Source: Patulibacter sp041648495
GTDB taxonomy: Bacteria; Actinomycetota; Thermoleophilia; Solirubrobacterales; Solirubrobacteraceae
NCBI GenBank assembly: GCA_041648495.1
Contig: JBAZOW010000070.1
Location: 1 to 13,440, forward strand
DNA: 13,440 nt
Direction of reading: 5' to 3'
The notes below the pieces were generated by a model, which saw only the letters and a list, made by a program, of their open reading frames with translations, was not told where the DNA came from and did not search any database. This document shows positions 1-6,256 of the stretch, in pieces. Every line of letters starts with the position of its first letter. Positions within the stretch are counted from its first letter, which is position 1. The translations under genes and the position numbers were made by a program.

Positions 1-561
1 TTCCCGTTCGGCGTGCTGCTGCCGGTGATCGGCATCCTCACGGCGACCAGCGAGTGGTCGCAGCGCACGGCGCTGACCACCTACGCGCTGGTGCCCAAGC
101 GCGGGCGGATCGGCGTGGCCAAGCTGCTCGCCGCGATGCTGCTGGCGCTGGTCGCGTTGGTCGTCTGCCTGGTGATGGGCGCGGTCGGCAACGTCGTCGC
201 GATGACCGCCGGCGGAGCCGAGGGCTCGTGGTCGATCTCGGCCTCGGACCTGTTCCAGGCGCTCGTGGCGAACGAGCTGAACCTGCTGATGGGCGTCGGC
301 TTCGGGCTGCTGCTGATGAGCCCGGCGCTGGCGATCGTCGCGTTCTTCGCGCTGCCGACCGTGTTCAGCGTCGTCGGCGAGCTGGTCTCGAGCTTCGACA
401 AGGTCTGGGCCTGGATCGACACCAGCGTGACGATGCAGCCGCTGATGGAGGGCAGCGCCAGCGGTGACGACTGGGGCAAGGTCGTCGTCAGCGCATTGGT
501 CTGGATCGCGATCCCGATCACGCTCGGGATGATCCGGACGAACCGGCGCGAGGCCAAGTAG
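1..561 (+). CDS. ABC-2-type transporter permease, 3' end (partial)
   Basis: The gene enters from upstream of the window; frame 1 is open from base 1 to the TAG at 559-561, giving the last 186 residues. It looks like an integral membrane subunit of an ABC exporter. A hydrophobic start is followed by a conserved-looking cytoplasmic segment (TSEWSQRTALTTYALVPKR), then a long hydrophobic stretch (LLAAMLLALVALVVCLVM), two closely spaced hydrophobic segments around FGLLLMSPALAIVAFFALP, and a last membrane segment near the C-terminus (VSALVWIAIPITLGMI). It ends in a basic tail (RTNRREAK). The 'EWSQRT...LVPKR' pattern before a helix is typical of ABC-2 permeases that act with a separate ATPase, which should lie upstream. 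The substrate cannot be told. The family call rests on topology and this motif; specificity is unknown. Confidence 0.75.
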   Translation, partial: FPFGVLLPVIGILTATSEWSQRTALTTYALVPKRGRIGVAKLLAAMLLALVALVVCLVMGAVGNVVAMTAGGAEGSWSISASDLFQALVANELNLLMGVGFGLLLMSPALAIVAFFALPTVFSVVGELVSSFDKVWAWIDTSVTMQPLMEGSASGDDWGKVVVSALVWIAIPITLGMIRTNRREAK

Positions 562-587
562 CCACGGGCGAGGGGATCTCGGTCGCG

Positions 588-599
588 TAGGATGGACTG
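588..599 (+). promoter_or_regulatory. Putative leaderless -10 element for proA
   Basis: TAGGAT at 588-593 fits the actinobacterial -10 pattern TANNNT and ends 6 nt before the proA ATG at 600, so transcription could begin at the A of ATG. The same bases also offer an AGGA (589-592) with 7-nt spacing that could act as a Shine-Dalgarno if a longer transcript exists. I see no convincing -35 hexamer. The two readings are not exclusive. Confidence 0.45.
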
Positions 600-1880
600 A
601 TGTCCGCGAGTGCGACCGAGGTCCGAACCGTCAGCGAGCAGTGCCGCCAGGCACGGGTCGCGGGCCGGCGACTGGCCGCGCTCGACACCGTGACCAAGGA
701 CGCGGCGCTGAACGCGATCGCCGACGCGATCGACGCCCGCACCGAGGAGATCCTGGCCGCCAACGCCGCGGACGTCGTGGCGGGCCGCGAGGCCGGACTC
801 GAGCCGGCGCTGCTCGACCGGCTGACGCTCGACGCGGCGGGGCTCGCGGGGATCGCCCAGGCGGTCCGCGACATCGTCGCGCTGCGCGACCCGGTCGGCG
901 AGGTGATCGACGGCTACCGCCTGCCCAACGGGCTCGACGTCGCGCGCCAGCGGATCCCGCTCGGCGTGATCGCCGTGGTCTACGAGGCCCGGCCGAACGT
1001 CACGATCGACGCGGCGGCACTGGCGCTGAAGAGCGGCAACGCGATCGTCCTGCGCGGCTCGTCGAGCGCGATGCGGTCCAACGTGGTGCTGGCCACGATC
1101 GCCGCCGAGGCGGCCGAGTCCGCCGGCGCGCCGCAGCACGCGATCCAGCTGATCTCGGGTGGGGGACGCGAGGAGCTGACCGAGCTCGCGACCCAGGACC
1201 GCTACGTCGACCTGATCATCCCGCGCGGGGGCGAGGGGCTGAAGCGCGCGCTGAAGGCCGTCGCGACCGTGCCGATGATCTTCGCCGCGTCCGGCAACTG
1301 CCACGTCTACGTCGACCGCTCGGCGGACCTCGACCAGGCGGTCGAGATCATCGAGAACGCCAAGGTCCAGCGGCCGAGCGCGTGCAACGCCGCCGAGACG
1401 CTGCTGGTCCACCGCGACGTCGCCGCCGAGCTGCTGCCCCGCGTCGCCGACCGGCTCGGGCCGCTCGAGGTCGAGCTGCGCCCCGACGCCGAGGCGGAGC
1501 CCCTGGTCTCCGGCCGCTCGGCGGTCGTCACCCCGGCCGTCGCCGAGGACTGGGACGAGGAGTACCTGGCGCTGATCCTGGCGATCAAGATCGTCGACGG
1601 GGTCAACGAGGCGGTCGGCCACATCGAGGAGCACGGCTCGGGCCACAGCGAGGCGATCGTGGCCCGCGACGACCGCGCGATCCGCACGTTCGAGCGGGGG
1701 ATCGGCTCGGCCTGCGTCTACGTCAACGCGTCGACCCGGTTCACCGACGGCGGCGAGTACGGGATGGGCGCCGAGATCGGCAACTCGACCCAGAAGCTCC
1801 ACGCCCGTGGCCCGATCGGCCTGCGTGAGCTGACCAGCTACCGCTACCTGGTCCGCGGCGACGGGCACGTCCGCGGCTAG
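600..1880 (+). CDS. proA: Gamma-glutamyl phosphate reductase (glutamate-5-semialdehyde dehydrogenase)
   Basis: Second step of proline synthesis: NADPH-dependent reduction of gamma-glutamyl phosphate to glutamate-5-semialdehyde in the cytoplasm. It has 426 residues, close to the usual ~415-420. The aldehyde-dehydrogenase-like fold is evident throughout: the N-terminal AANAADV segment, the cofactor region YEARPNVTIDAAALALKSGN followed by LRGSSSAMRSN, and the catalytic cysteine motif PSACNAAETLL with Cys262. The C-terminal RFTDGGEYGMGAEIGNSTQKLHARGP block is characteristic of ProA. The ATG at 600 is chosen because it gives the family length and follows a TAGGAT/AGGA element at the expected distance. 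nadD follows 22 nt downstream and rsfS after that, a common actinobacterial grouping. The usual partner proB (with obg) is not directly upstream; a permease is there instead, so proA seems to head its own unit. Confidence 0.97.
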   Translation: MSASATEVRTVSEQCRQARVAGRRLAALDTVTKDAALNAIADAIDARTEEILAANAADVVAGREAGLEPALLDRLTLDAAGLAGIAQAVRDIVALRDPVGEVIDGYRLPNGLDVARQRIPLGVIAVVYEARPNVTIDAAALALKSGNAIVLRGSSSAMRSNVVLATIAAEAAESAGAPQHAIQLISGGGREELTELATQDRYVDLIIPRGGEGLKRALKAVATVPMIFAASGNCHVYVDRSADLDQAVEIIENAKVQRPSACNAAETLLVHRDVAAELLPRVADRLGPLEVELRPDAEAEPLVSGRSAVVTPAVAEDWDEEYLALILAIKIVDGVNEAVGHIEEHGSGHSEAIVARDDRAIRTFERGIGSACVYVNASTRFTDGGEYGMGAEIGNSTQKLHARGPIGLRELTSYRYLVRGDGHVRG

Positions 1881-1897
1881 CCCCGCGGAGACGGGGC
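1880..1897 (+). other. Small stem-loop between proA and nadD
   Basis: GCCCCG (1880-1885) and CGGGGC (1892-1897) pair perfectly around a 6-nt loop CGGAGA. It begins at the last base of the proA stop codon and ends 5 nt before the nadD GTG. There is no following T-run, so a strong intrinsic terminator is unlikely. The only GGAG near nadD (1887-1890) lies at the loop, so the structure could affect nadD translation. That function is speculative. Confidence 0.35.
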
Positions 1898-1902
1898 GGC
1901 GG

Positions 1903-2514
1903 GTGCGGATCGGGATCTTCGGCGGGACGTTCAACCCGCCGCACCTGGCGCACCTGATCCTGGCCGAGTGCGCCCGCGACGAGCTGGAGCTCGACCGGGT
2001 GCTGCTGGTGCTGGCCCCGCGCCCGCCGCACAAGCAGGTCGACGGCGACCCCGGTCCCGACGAGCGGCTGGCGCTCTGCCGCGCCGCCGTCGCGTCGGAG
2101 GCCGGACGGATCGAGGTCTCCGACGTCGAGCTGCGCCGCGAAGGACCGTCGTACACCGCGGACACGCTCGCGGGGCTGCGCGCGGAGCACCCGGACGACG
2201 AGTTCGTGCTGCTGCTCGGCGGCGACTCGGCGGCCGGCCTGGCGTCGTGGCACCGGCCCGCGGACATCCTGCGCTACGCCGAGATCGGGGTGGCGGAGCG
2301 CGGCGACGACAGTCACGCTCGAGCCGCCGAGACCCTGCGGGGACTGGGCGCTGCGGACCGCTTCCGTCCGTTCGCGATGCCCCGGGTCGACATCTCCTCG
2401 ACCCTGATCCGGGACCGCATCCGCGCCGGCCGAACGATCCATCGCCTGGTGCCGGACGCAGTCGAAGCGCGCGTACAGGCCCAAGGGCTTTACCGTGGGG
2501 GGACGCACGCATGA
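1903..2514 (+). CDS. nadD: Nicotinate-nucleotide adenylyltransferase
   Basis: Transfers AMP from ATP to nicotinic acid mononucleotide, giving deamido-NAD in the NAD biosynthesis pathway. It has 203 residues, typical for bacterial NadD. The nucleotidyltransferase signature GGTFNPPHLAH sits at residues 7-17, with His14 and His17 of the HxGH-like motif (here HLAH). A PPHK motif follows near residue 47, then LLLGGDSAAGLASWHRP, matching the family GxD...W region. The phosphate-binding ISSTLIR lies at 164-170. The GTG at 1903 is used because the family begins almost directly with this nucleotide-binding strand (MRIGIFGG). The Shine-Dalgarno is poor: the nearest GGAG is 12 nt away, in a small hairpin loop. 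The stop overlaps the rsfS start as ATGA, so the two are probably translationally coupled. Confidence 0.97.
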   Translation: MRIGIFGGTFNPPHLAHLILAECARDELELDRVLLVLAPRPPHKQVDGDPGPDERLALCRAAVASEAGRIEVSDVELRREGPSYTADTLAGLRAEHPDDEFVLLLGGDSAAGLASWHRPADILRYAEIGVAERGDDSHARAAETLRGLGAADRFRPFAMPRVDISSTLIRDRIRAGRTIHRLVPDAVEARVQAQGLYRGGTHA

Positions 2515-2987
2515 GCAAACGCACCTACATCTCCCAACATTCTCCGGTCGACGGCGACGAGCCCGTCCTCCCGCCCGACCCCACGCTGGAGGGCATGGTC
2601 CAGCGGATCGCGGCCCTCGCGGGGGATCGCAAGGCGGAAGACGTCGTGGCCTTCGACCTCCGCGGGGCGTCGGCGTTCTCCGACGCGTTCGTGATCTGCA
2701 GTGGTCGCACCGATCGCCAGGTCAAGGCGATCCACGACAGCATCTACGAGGGCATGAAGCACGACGGTGAGCGTCTGCTGCCCAAGCGCACCGAAGGCGT
2801 CCAGGAAGCGCGCTGGATCCTGATGGACTACGGCGACGTCGTCGTCCACATCTTCGTGCCCGAGACGCGCGAGTTCTACCGTCTCGAGTCGCTCTGGGGC
2901 GACCGCCCGCGCTACGACGTCGAAGAAGCCGTCCGCGGTGCTGCGGCCAACGCAGCGCCGACGGGGTTCGCGACCGAAGCAGAGTAG
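2511..2987 (+). CDS. rsfS: Ribosomal silencing factor RsfS
   Basis: RsfS (Iojap/DUF143 family) binds ribosomal protein L14 (uL14) on the 50S subunit and blocks subunit joining when nutrients are short. The protein has 158 residues. The core domain runs from about residue 25 to 130 and shows the typical order: VVAFDLRG...FSDAFVICSGRTDRQVKAIHDSI, then the EARWILMDYGDVVVHIF block and the REFYRLESLWGD motif that defines the family. A 25-30 residue N-terminal extension and a short Ala-rich tail lie outside the core. The ATG at 2511 overlaps the nadD TGA by 4 nt (ATGA) and has a G-rich ribosome site (GGGGGGA, 2497-2503) 7 nt upstream. The nadD-rsfS pair is widely conserved. The cyclase gene starts 10 nt after this stop. 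Confidence 0.95.
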   Translation: MSKRTYISQHSPVDGDEPVLPPDPTLEGMVQRIAALAGDRKAEDVVAFDLRGASAFSDAFVICSGRTDRQVKAIHDSIYEGMKHDGERLLPKRTEGVQEARWILMDYGDVVVHIFVPETREFYRLESLWGDRPRYDVEEAVRGAAANAAPTGFATEAE

Positions 2988-2997
2988 CGGCGGCCCG

Positions 2998-3657
2998 ATG
3001 AGGATCGAGCGCTGCTTCGGGTTCCTGGACCTCTGTGGGTTCACGTCCTACACCGAGGCCAACGGCGACGAGGAAGCGGTCTCGGTCCTGGCGATGATGC
3101 GCTCGGTGGTCCGCCGGGCCGCGGAGCGCCGCGGGGTCGCGGTCAACAAGTGGCTGGGCGACGGCGTGATGCTGTCGAGCCTCTACAAGGGCAGCGTCGC
3201 CGCGGCGACGCTGGAGATCCGCCACCACCTCGGCGGCGCGAGCCCGCTGCAGGTCCGGGCGGGGATCGCCCGCGGCGACGTGATCACCTTCGAGGGCGAC
3301 GACTACGTCGGGGCGGCGATCAACGTCGCGTCCCGACTCTGCGATCTGGCGGAACCCGGCCAGGTACTGATGGCCGGCCACCCCGACGCGACGGTCCCCG
3401 AGTGGGCGACCACGTCGCTGGTCGGGCCGATGGCGGTCCAGGGCCTGACCCTGCCGGTCGAGGTCCACACGATGGACCTGCGCCACGAGCCGGGCAGCCG
3501 GATGGTCGTCGACCCGCTCTGCGGTCTGCCGATCGACCTCTCGGTCGCCGTCTCGCCGGCGGGGGAGACCGGCGAGGAGCTGCGCTGCTTCTGCTCGACC
3601 GACTGCGCCGAGCAGTGGGGCCGCGCGCGCGAGCGGCGGATCCACCGCGCGGTCTAG
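2998..3657 (+). CDS. Class III adenylate/guanylate cyclase-like protein with C-terminal YHS-type metal-binding domain
   Basis: 219 residues. The N-terminal ~150 form a class III nucleotidyl cyclase catalytic domain. Visible residues: first metal Asp11 in FLDLCGFT, Lys51 and second metal Asp55 in NKWLGDGVM, an acidic substrate-specifying pair Asp101/Asp102 in GDDYVG, and transition-state Asn109 and Arg113 in NVASR. All expected catalytic positions appear filled, with Lys/Asp favouring ATP, so cAMP synthesis is the likely activity (inference). Residues ~170-210 hold DPLCG (Cys175) and CFCSTDC (Cys197, Cys199, Cys203), then a Trp; this matches the Cys layout of YHS/TRASH domains that bind metal ions. 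No membrane segment or HAMP domain is seen, so it should be cytoplasmic. It starts 10 nt after rsfS and is probably co-transcribed. Its TAG lies in a hairpin shared with the convergent monooxygenase. Alternative: an inactive cyclase-like sensor. Confidence 0.85.
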   Translation: MRIERCFGFLDLCGFTSYTEANGDEEAVSVLAMMRSVVRRAAERRGVAVNKWLGDGVMLSSLYKGSVAAATLEIRHHLGGASPLQVRAGIARGDVITFEGDDYVGAAINVASRLCDLAEPGQVLMAGHPDATVPEWATTSLVGPMAVQGLTLPVEVHTMDLRHEPGSRMVVDPLCGLPIDLSVAVSPAGETGEELRCFCSTDCAEQWGRARERRIHRAV

Positions 3658-3670
3658 GACCTCTAGACCG
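3650..3670. terminator. Perfect inverted repeat holding both convergent stop codons; candidate bidirectional terminator
   Basis: CGGTCTAG (3650-3657) and CTAGACCG (3663-3670) are exact reverse complements around the 5-nt loop GACCT. The TAG of the cyclase (3655-3657) ends the left arm and the TAG of the minus-strand monooxygenase (3663-3665 complement) ends the right arm. Only 5 nt separate the two genes. No T-run follows on either strand, so it is not a textbook intrinsic terminator, but position and symmetry suggest transcription end or pausing for both genes. Confidence 0.5.
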
Positions 3671-5210
3671 GGGTCGCCTCGGCAAGCACCGGCTCAGCCT
3701 GCTCCACGGCCGGCGTGAGCACGTGCTCGGCCGGGTCGAAGGTCCGCAGCTCGCGGCGGTAGAGGAACGTGAAGTCCGGCCACAGCGTGGTGTTGCGGCC
3801 ACGGTCGTCCAGGTACCAGGAGGCGCAGCCGCCGTCGTTCCAGACGGTCCCCTGCAGGCGCTTCTGGATCGCCTCGTTCTCGGCGTCGACCACGTCCTGG
3901 CGCGGCTCGAGCGCACCGATCCGCTGGTGGTGCGCGGTCCGCAGGGTCTGCAGCAGGTAGTGGACCTGGGACTCGATCATGTAGATGATCGAGTTGTGGC
4001 CGAGGCCGGTGTTCGGGCCGACCATCATGAACAGGTTGGGGAAGCCCGGGACCGTGGTGCCCTTGTGGGCCTCCATCCCCGGCGCCCACTTCTCGGCGAG
4101 CAGCAGGCCGTCGTTGCCCCGGACCCGATCGGCGATCGGCTGGTCGGTGACGTGGAACCCGGTGCCGTAGATGATCGCGTCGACCTCGTGCTCGACGCCG
4201 TCCTGGTCGACGACCGCGTTGGCGCGGATCTCGCGGATGCCGCTGGTGATCACGTCGGCGTTCGGCTGGTCGAGCGACTTGAGGTACGAGTTCGAGAGCA
4301 GCGTGCGCTTGCAGCCGACGTCGTAGGTCGGGGTCAGCTTCTCGCGCAGGACCGGATCCTGGACCTGGCGCTCGAGGTGCTGGAGGCCGATCCGGTGGGG
4401 GAGTCGCCGCATCGCGCGGACGTAGCGGAACGGCAGCAGGAACAGCTCGTTGCGGACGTAGATCGAGAGCCGCGCCGCGCGGGTGGCGAACGGCACGTGG
4501 CGGAAGGCGAACCGCTCGGCCGTGCTGATCGGCCGGTCGGGCCGCGGCAGGACCCAGGCGGGCGTGCGCTGGAACAGCGTCAGCTTGGCGACGTCCGGCT
4601 GGATCGCCGGGACGAACTGGATCGCCGAGGCGCCGGTGCCGATCACGGCGACCCGCTTGCCCTTCAGGTCGTAGTCGTGGTCCCAACGGGCGGAGTGGAA
4701 GGCCGTGCCCTCGAAGCTGTCCATCCCCGGGATCTCCGGGTAGCGCGGCTCGCAGAGCGGGCCGGTGCCGCTGACCAGGAACTGCGCGCGGACCGTGCCC
4801 CGCGCGGTCTCGACCGTCCAGCGCTGCGCGGCGGCGTCCCAGGTCGCCCCGAGCACCTCGGCGTCTGTCCGCAGGTAGTCGCGCAGGCCGTAGCGCTCGG
4901 CGACGTCGAGCTGGTACCGCCAGATCTCCGGCTGGCTGGCGAACGATCGCGACCAGTCCGGGTTGGGCGCGAACGAGAACGAGTACATGTGCGACGGCAC
5001 GTCGCAGGCGCAGCCCGGGTAGGTGTTGTCGCGCCAGGTGCCGCCGAGATCGCTCGCGGTCTCGAGCATCACGAAGTCGCGCTCCCCGTCGTCGAGCAGG
5101 CCGATCGCCACGCCCATCCCCGAGAAGCCGCTGCCGACGATCGCGACGCGGACCTCCGACGGGATCGGCAGGGTCGACGTGGCCGGCGGGGTCGCAGTCG
5201 CAGCGCTCAT
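3663..5210 (-). CDS. Flavin-containing monooxygenase, type I Baeyer-Villiger family
   Basis: A 515-residue FAD- and NADPH-dependent monooxygenase; such enzymes insert oxygen next to ketones or oxidise S/N centres. The FAD Rossmann motif GSGFSG is at 26-31. Both Baeyer-Villiger fingerprints are visible: GGTWRDNTYPGCACD at 56-70 ([AG]GxWxxxx[FY]P[GM]xxxD) and FEGTAFHSARWD at 166-177 (FxGxxxHxxxW[PD]). The NADPH motif GTGASA is at 191-196, and the late IIYGTGF and GPNTGLGHNS blocks are also typical. The substrate is unknown; cyclic or phenyl ketones, steroids or long-chain ketones are all possible. ATG at 5210 is preferred to a TTG 36 nt upstream, because it starts just before the low-complexity leader and sits 7 nt from a good -10. 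It is divergent from the gntR gene, a layout common for catabolic enzymes and their regulators, and convergent with the cyclase. Confidence 0.93.
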   Translation of the reverse strand: MSAATATPPATSTLPIPSEVRVAIVGSGFSGMGVAIGLLDDGERDFVMLETASDLGGTWRDNTYPGCACDVPSHMYSFSFAPNPDWSRSFASQPEIWRYQLDVAERYGLRDYLRTDAEVLGATWDAAAQRWTVETARGTVRAQFLVSGTGPLCEPRYPEIPGMDSFEGTAFHSARWDHDYDLKGKRVAVIGTGASAIQFVPAIQPDVAKLTLFQRTPAWVLPRPDRPISTAERFAFRHVPFATRAARLSIYVRNELFLLPFRYVRAMRRLPHRIGLQHLERQVQDPVLREKLTPTYDVGCKRTLLSNSYLKSLDQPNADVITSGIREIRANAVVDQDGVEHEVDAIIYGTGFHVTDQPIADRVRGNDGLLLAEKWAPGMEAHKGTTVPGFPNLFMMVGPNTGLGHNSIIYMIESQVHYLLQTLRTAHHQRIGALEPRQDVVDAENEAIQKRLQGTVWNDGGCASWYLDDRGRNTTLWPDFTFLYRRELRTFDPAEHVLTPAVEQAEPVLAEATPV

Positions 5211-5217
5211 GCCGCGC

Positions 5218-5246
5218 AGACTACCGGGAGTAGCGCGGTTACTCAA
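5218..5246 (-). promoter_or_regulatory. Sigma-70-like promoter of the monooxygenase, leaderless geometry
   Basis: Read on the minus strand: -35 TTGAGT (5246-5241), a spacer of exactly 17 bp, and -10 TAGTCT (5223-5218). The ATG begins 7 nt after the -10, so the transcript may start at or next to the start codon. I see no Shine-Dalgarno in the short gap (GCGCGGC). This is the best-formed promoter in the window. Confidence 0.65.
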
Positions 5247-5251
5247 GAGTA
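5240..5251. promoter_or_regulatory. 12-bp dyad (candidate operator) over the monooxygenase -35
   Basis: TACTC-AA-GAGTA is a perfect inverted repeat with 5-bp arms. It covers the whole -35 hexamer of the monooxygenase promoter (5241-5246) and lies ~28 bp upstream of the gntR -10. Extra AGTA copies occur at 5229, 5263 and 5277. A bound repressor here would block the monooxygenase directly. The neighbouring GntR protein is the natural candidate, but no known consensus is matched. Confidence 0.45.
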
Positions 5252-5278
5252 GGTTACGTCACAGTAGGGAGCGTGGAG

Positions 5279-5291
5279 TACAATCACCGGC
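5279..5291 (+). promoter_or_regulatory. Putative leaderless -10 element for gntR
   Basis: TACAAT at 5279-5284 is one base from the TATAAT consensus and ends 7 nt before the GTG at 5292. No Shine-Dalgarno can fit in the gap CACCGGC. The -35 is weak: TTACGT (5254-5259) would need a 19-bp spacer. This supports GTG 5292 as the true start and a leaderless mRNA. Confidence 0.55.
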
Positions 5292-5990
5292 GTGTCGGCC
5301 GAGCTCAACGTCGCGATGCCGGATCGAATCCGCGGTGGTACCCGTCAGCGGGTCTATACGGCGTTGCGTGACGCCTTGGTCGCGGGGGAGCTCGCGCCGG
5401 GTCGCCGACTGTCGGAGAACGAGCTGGCCGAGTGGCTCGGCGTCAGTCGCACACCGGTCCGCGAGGCGCTCGTGCGGCTCCGTGACGACCGCCTGGTCGA
5501 GATCGTTCCGCAGTTCGGCACCTTCGTCTCGAAGATCTCGATCGCCTCGGTGACCGACGCCCAGTTCGTCCGCGAGGCGCTGGAGTGCGCGGCGATCCGG
5601 CTGGCGGCCGAGCAGGTCGTCGAGCAGGACCTCGTCGACCTCGGCGAGATCATCGTCGAGCAGGACCGCGCGCACGCCGCCGGCGACTTCGCCGCGTTCT
5701 ACGCCTCGGACGACCGCTTCCACGCCGCGCTCTGCGCGCTCTCGGGTCGCAGCATCGCCTGGTCGGTGGTCCAGCGGGCGGACGGGCACCTCAACCGGGT
5801 GCGGCGCCTGAGCCTGCAGGTCCCCGAGTACATGGGCGAGATGATCGCCGAGCACCGGGAAGTCGTCGCGGCGCTGGGCAAGCACGATCCGGACGAGGCG
5901 GAGGCGGTGCTGCGGCACCACTTGCGGATGGTCCTGTCGGGACTCGAGCCGATCCGCGAGCAGCACCCCGGCTACTTCGGCGAAGAGTAG
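5292..5990 (+). CDS. GntR-family transcriptional regulator, FadR/FCD subfamily
   Basis: A 232-residue DNA-binding regulator. The winged helix-turn-helix spans about residues 15-82, with the GntR signature LRDALVAGELAPGRRLSENE, then LAEWLGVSRTPVREALVRL (recognition helix) and the wing IVPQFGTFVS. The FCD ligand-binding domain (~88-215) keeps the usual metal-ligand positions: Asp140 and His144 in DDRFH, His188 in AEHREV and His210 in LRHHL. FCD regulators typically bind small carboxylates such as pyruvate, lactate or acyl chains. The gene is divergent from the monooxygenase (81 bp apart) and upstream of aceE-aceF-lpd on the same strand, the same order as enterobacterial pdhR. Either could be its target. 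The GTG start is fixed by the TACAAT element 7 nt upstream; the next candidate (ATG, residue 9) is less likely. Confidence 0.93.
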   Translation: MSAELNVAMPDRIRGGTRQRVYTALRDALVAGELAPGRRLSENELAEWLGVSRTPVREALVRLRDDRLVEIVPQFGTFVSKISIASVTDAQFVREALECAAIRLAAEQVVEQDLVDLGEIIVEQDRAHAAGDFAAFYASDDRFHAALCALSGRSIAWSVVQRADGHLNRVRRLSLQVPEYMGEMIAEHREVVAALGKHDPDEAEAVLRHHLRMVLSGLEPIREQHPGYFGEE

Positions 5991-6016
5991 GCCGCGGTCC
6001 GCGGTCCGTGGCGGCC
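5990..6016 (+). terminator. Possible GC hairpin after gntR
   Basis: GGCCGC (5990-5995) pairs with GCGGCC (6011-6016) across a 15-nt internal segment that contains two CGGTCCG-like copies. It starts at the last base of the gntR stop codon. There is no T-tract, so termination is only a guess. Confidence 0.25.
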
Positions 6017-6038
6017 GCTGACGCATCGAATCTCGCCA

Positions 6039-6093
6039 TCGGGTGGGCGGGTTCCGTGTCCAGGGCCGCCGGCGTGACTCTCGGGTGGGCGGG
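6039..6093. repeat. 13-bp direct repeat, 42-bp period
   Basis: TCGGGTGGGCGGG occurs exactly at 6039-6051 and again at 6081-6093. Flanking bases differ (GTTCC-type after the first, AACGG-type after the second). The copies are four helical turns apart, which would suit a protein binding the same face of DNA, but in sequence of this G+C content a chance origin is possible. Confidence 0.4.
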
Positions 6094-6240
6094 AACGGTT
6101 TCCTGACCTTCTCGGTCATCGATCCCCACGACTCCGCGCCCGACGGAGTGGGTAGAGGCACACCATGCGGTGGGCTTCGGCGACCGGACGATCGGGGGTT
6201 ATCGACACTCGGTGGCGGGAAAATCCCCACGCGGGCTGCT

Positions 6241-6256
6241 TGTATACTAGTATGCA
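6241..6256 (+). promoter_or_regulatory. 16-bp near-palindrome overlapping the likely aceE -10
   Basis: TGTATACTAGTATGCA matches its own reverse complement in 7 of 8 base pairs; the inner 10 bp ATACTAGTAT (6244-6253) are perfect. It is the most AT-rich patch in the intergenic region and contains TATACT (6243-6248), a good -10 hexamer preceded by TG. No -35 is recognisable. A start near 6255 would give a ~67-nt leader beginning with a small stem (6256-6273). A repressor on this dyad would block aceE-aceF-lpd. Palindromes built on GTATAC are known for some FCD-type GntR operators, so the adjacent GntR is a plausible binder (inference). Confidence 0.55.

Noticed and set aside
569..581. CGAG-GGGAT-CTCG hairpin between the permease and proA as a terminator
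   Set aside because: Only 4-bp arms and no T-run; expected often by chance at this base composition.
81..2267. 728-codon open frame on the minus strand opposite the permease, proA and nadD
   Set aside because: Low-complexity Arg/Ala/Asp-rich product with no domain, running across two or more well-supported plus-strand genes; a typical high-GC antisense shadow.
5211..5246. Upstream TTG start adding 12 residues to the monooxygenase
   Set aside because: It would lie on the -35/-10 promoter and operator dyad; ATG 5210 has the right distance to the -10.
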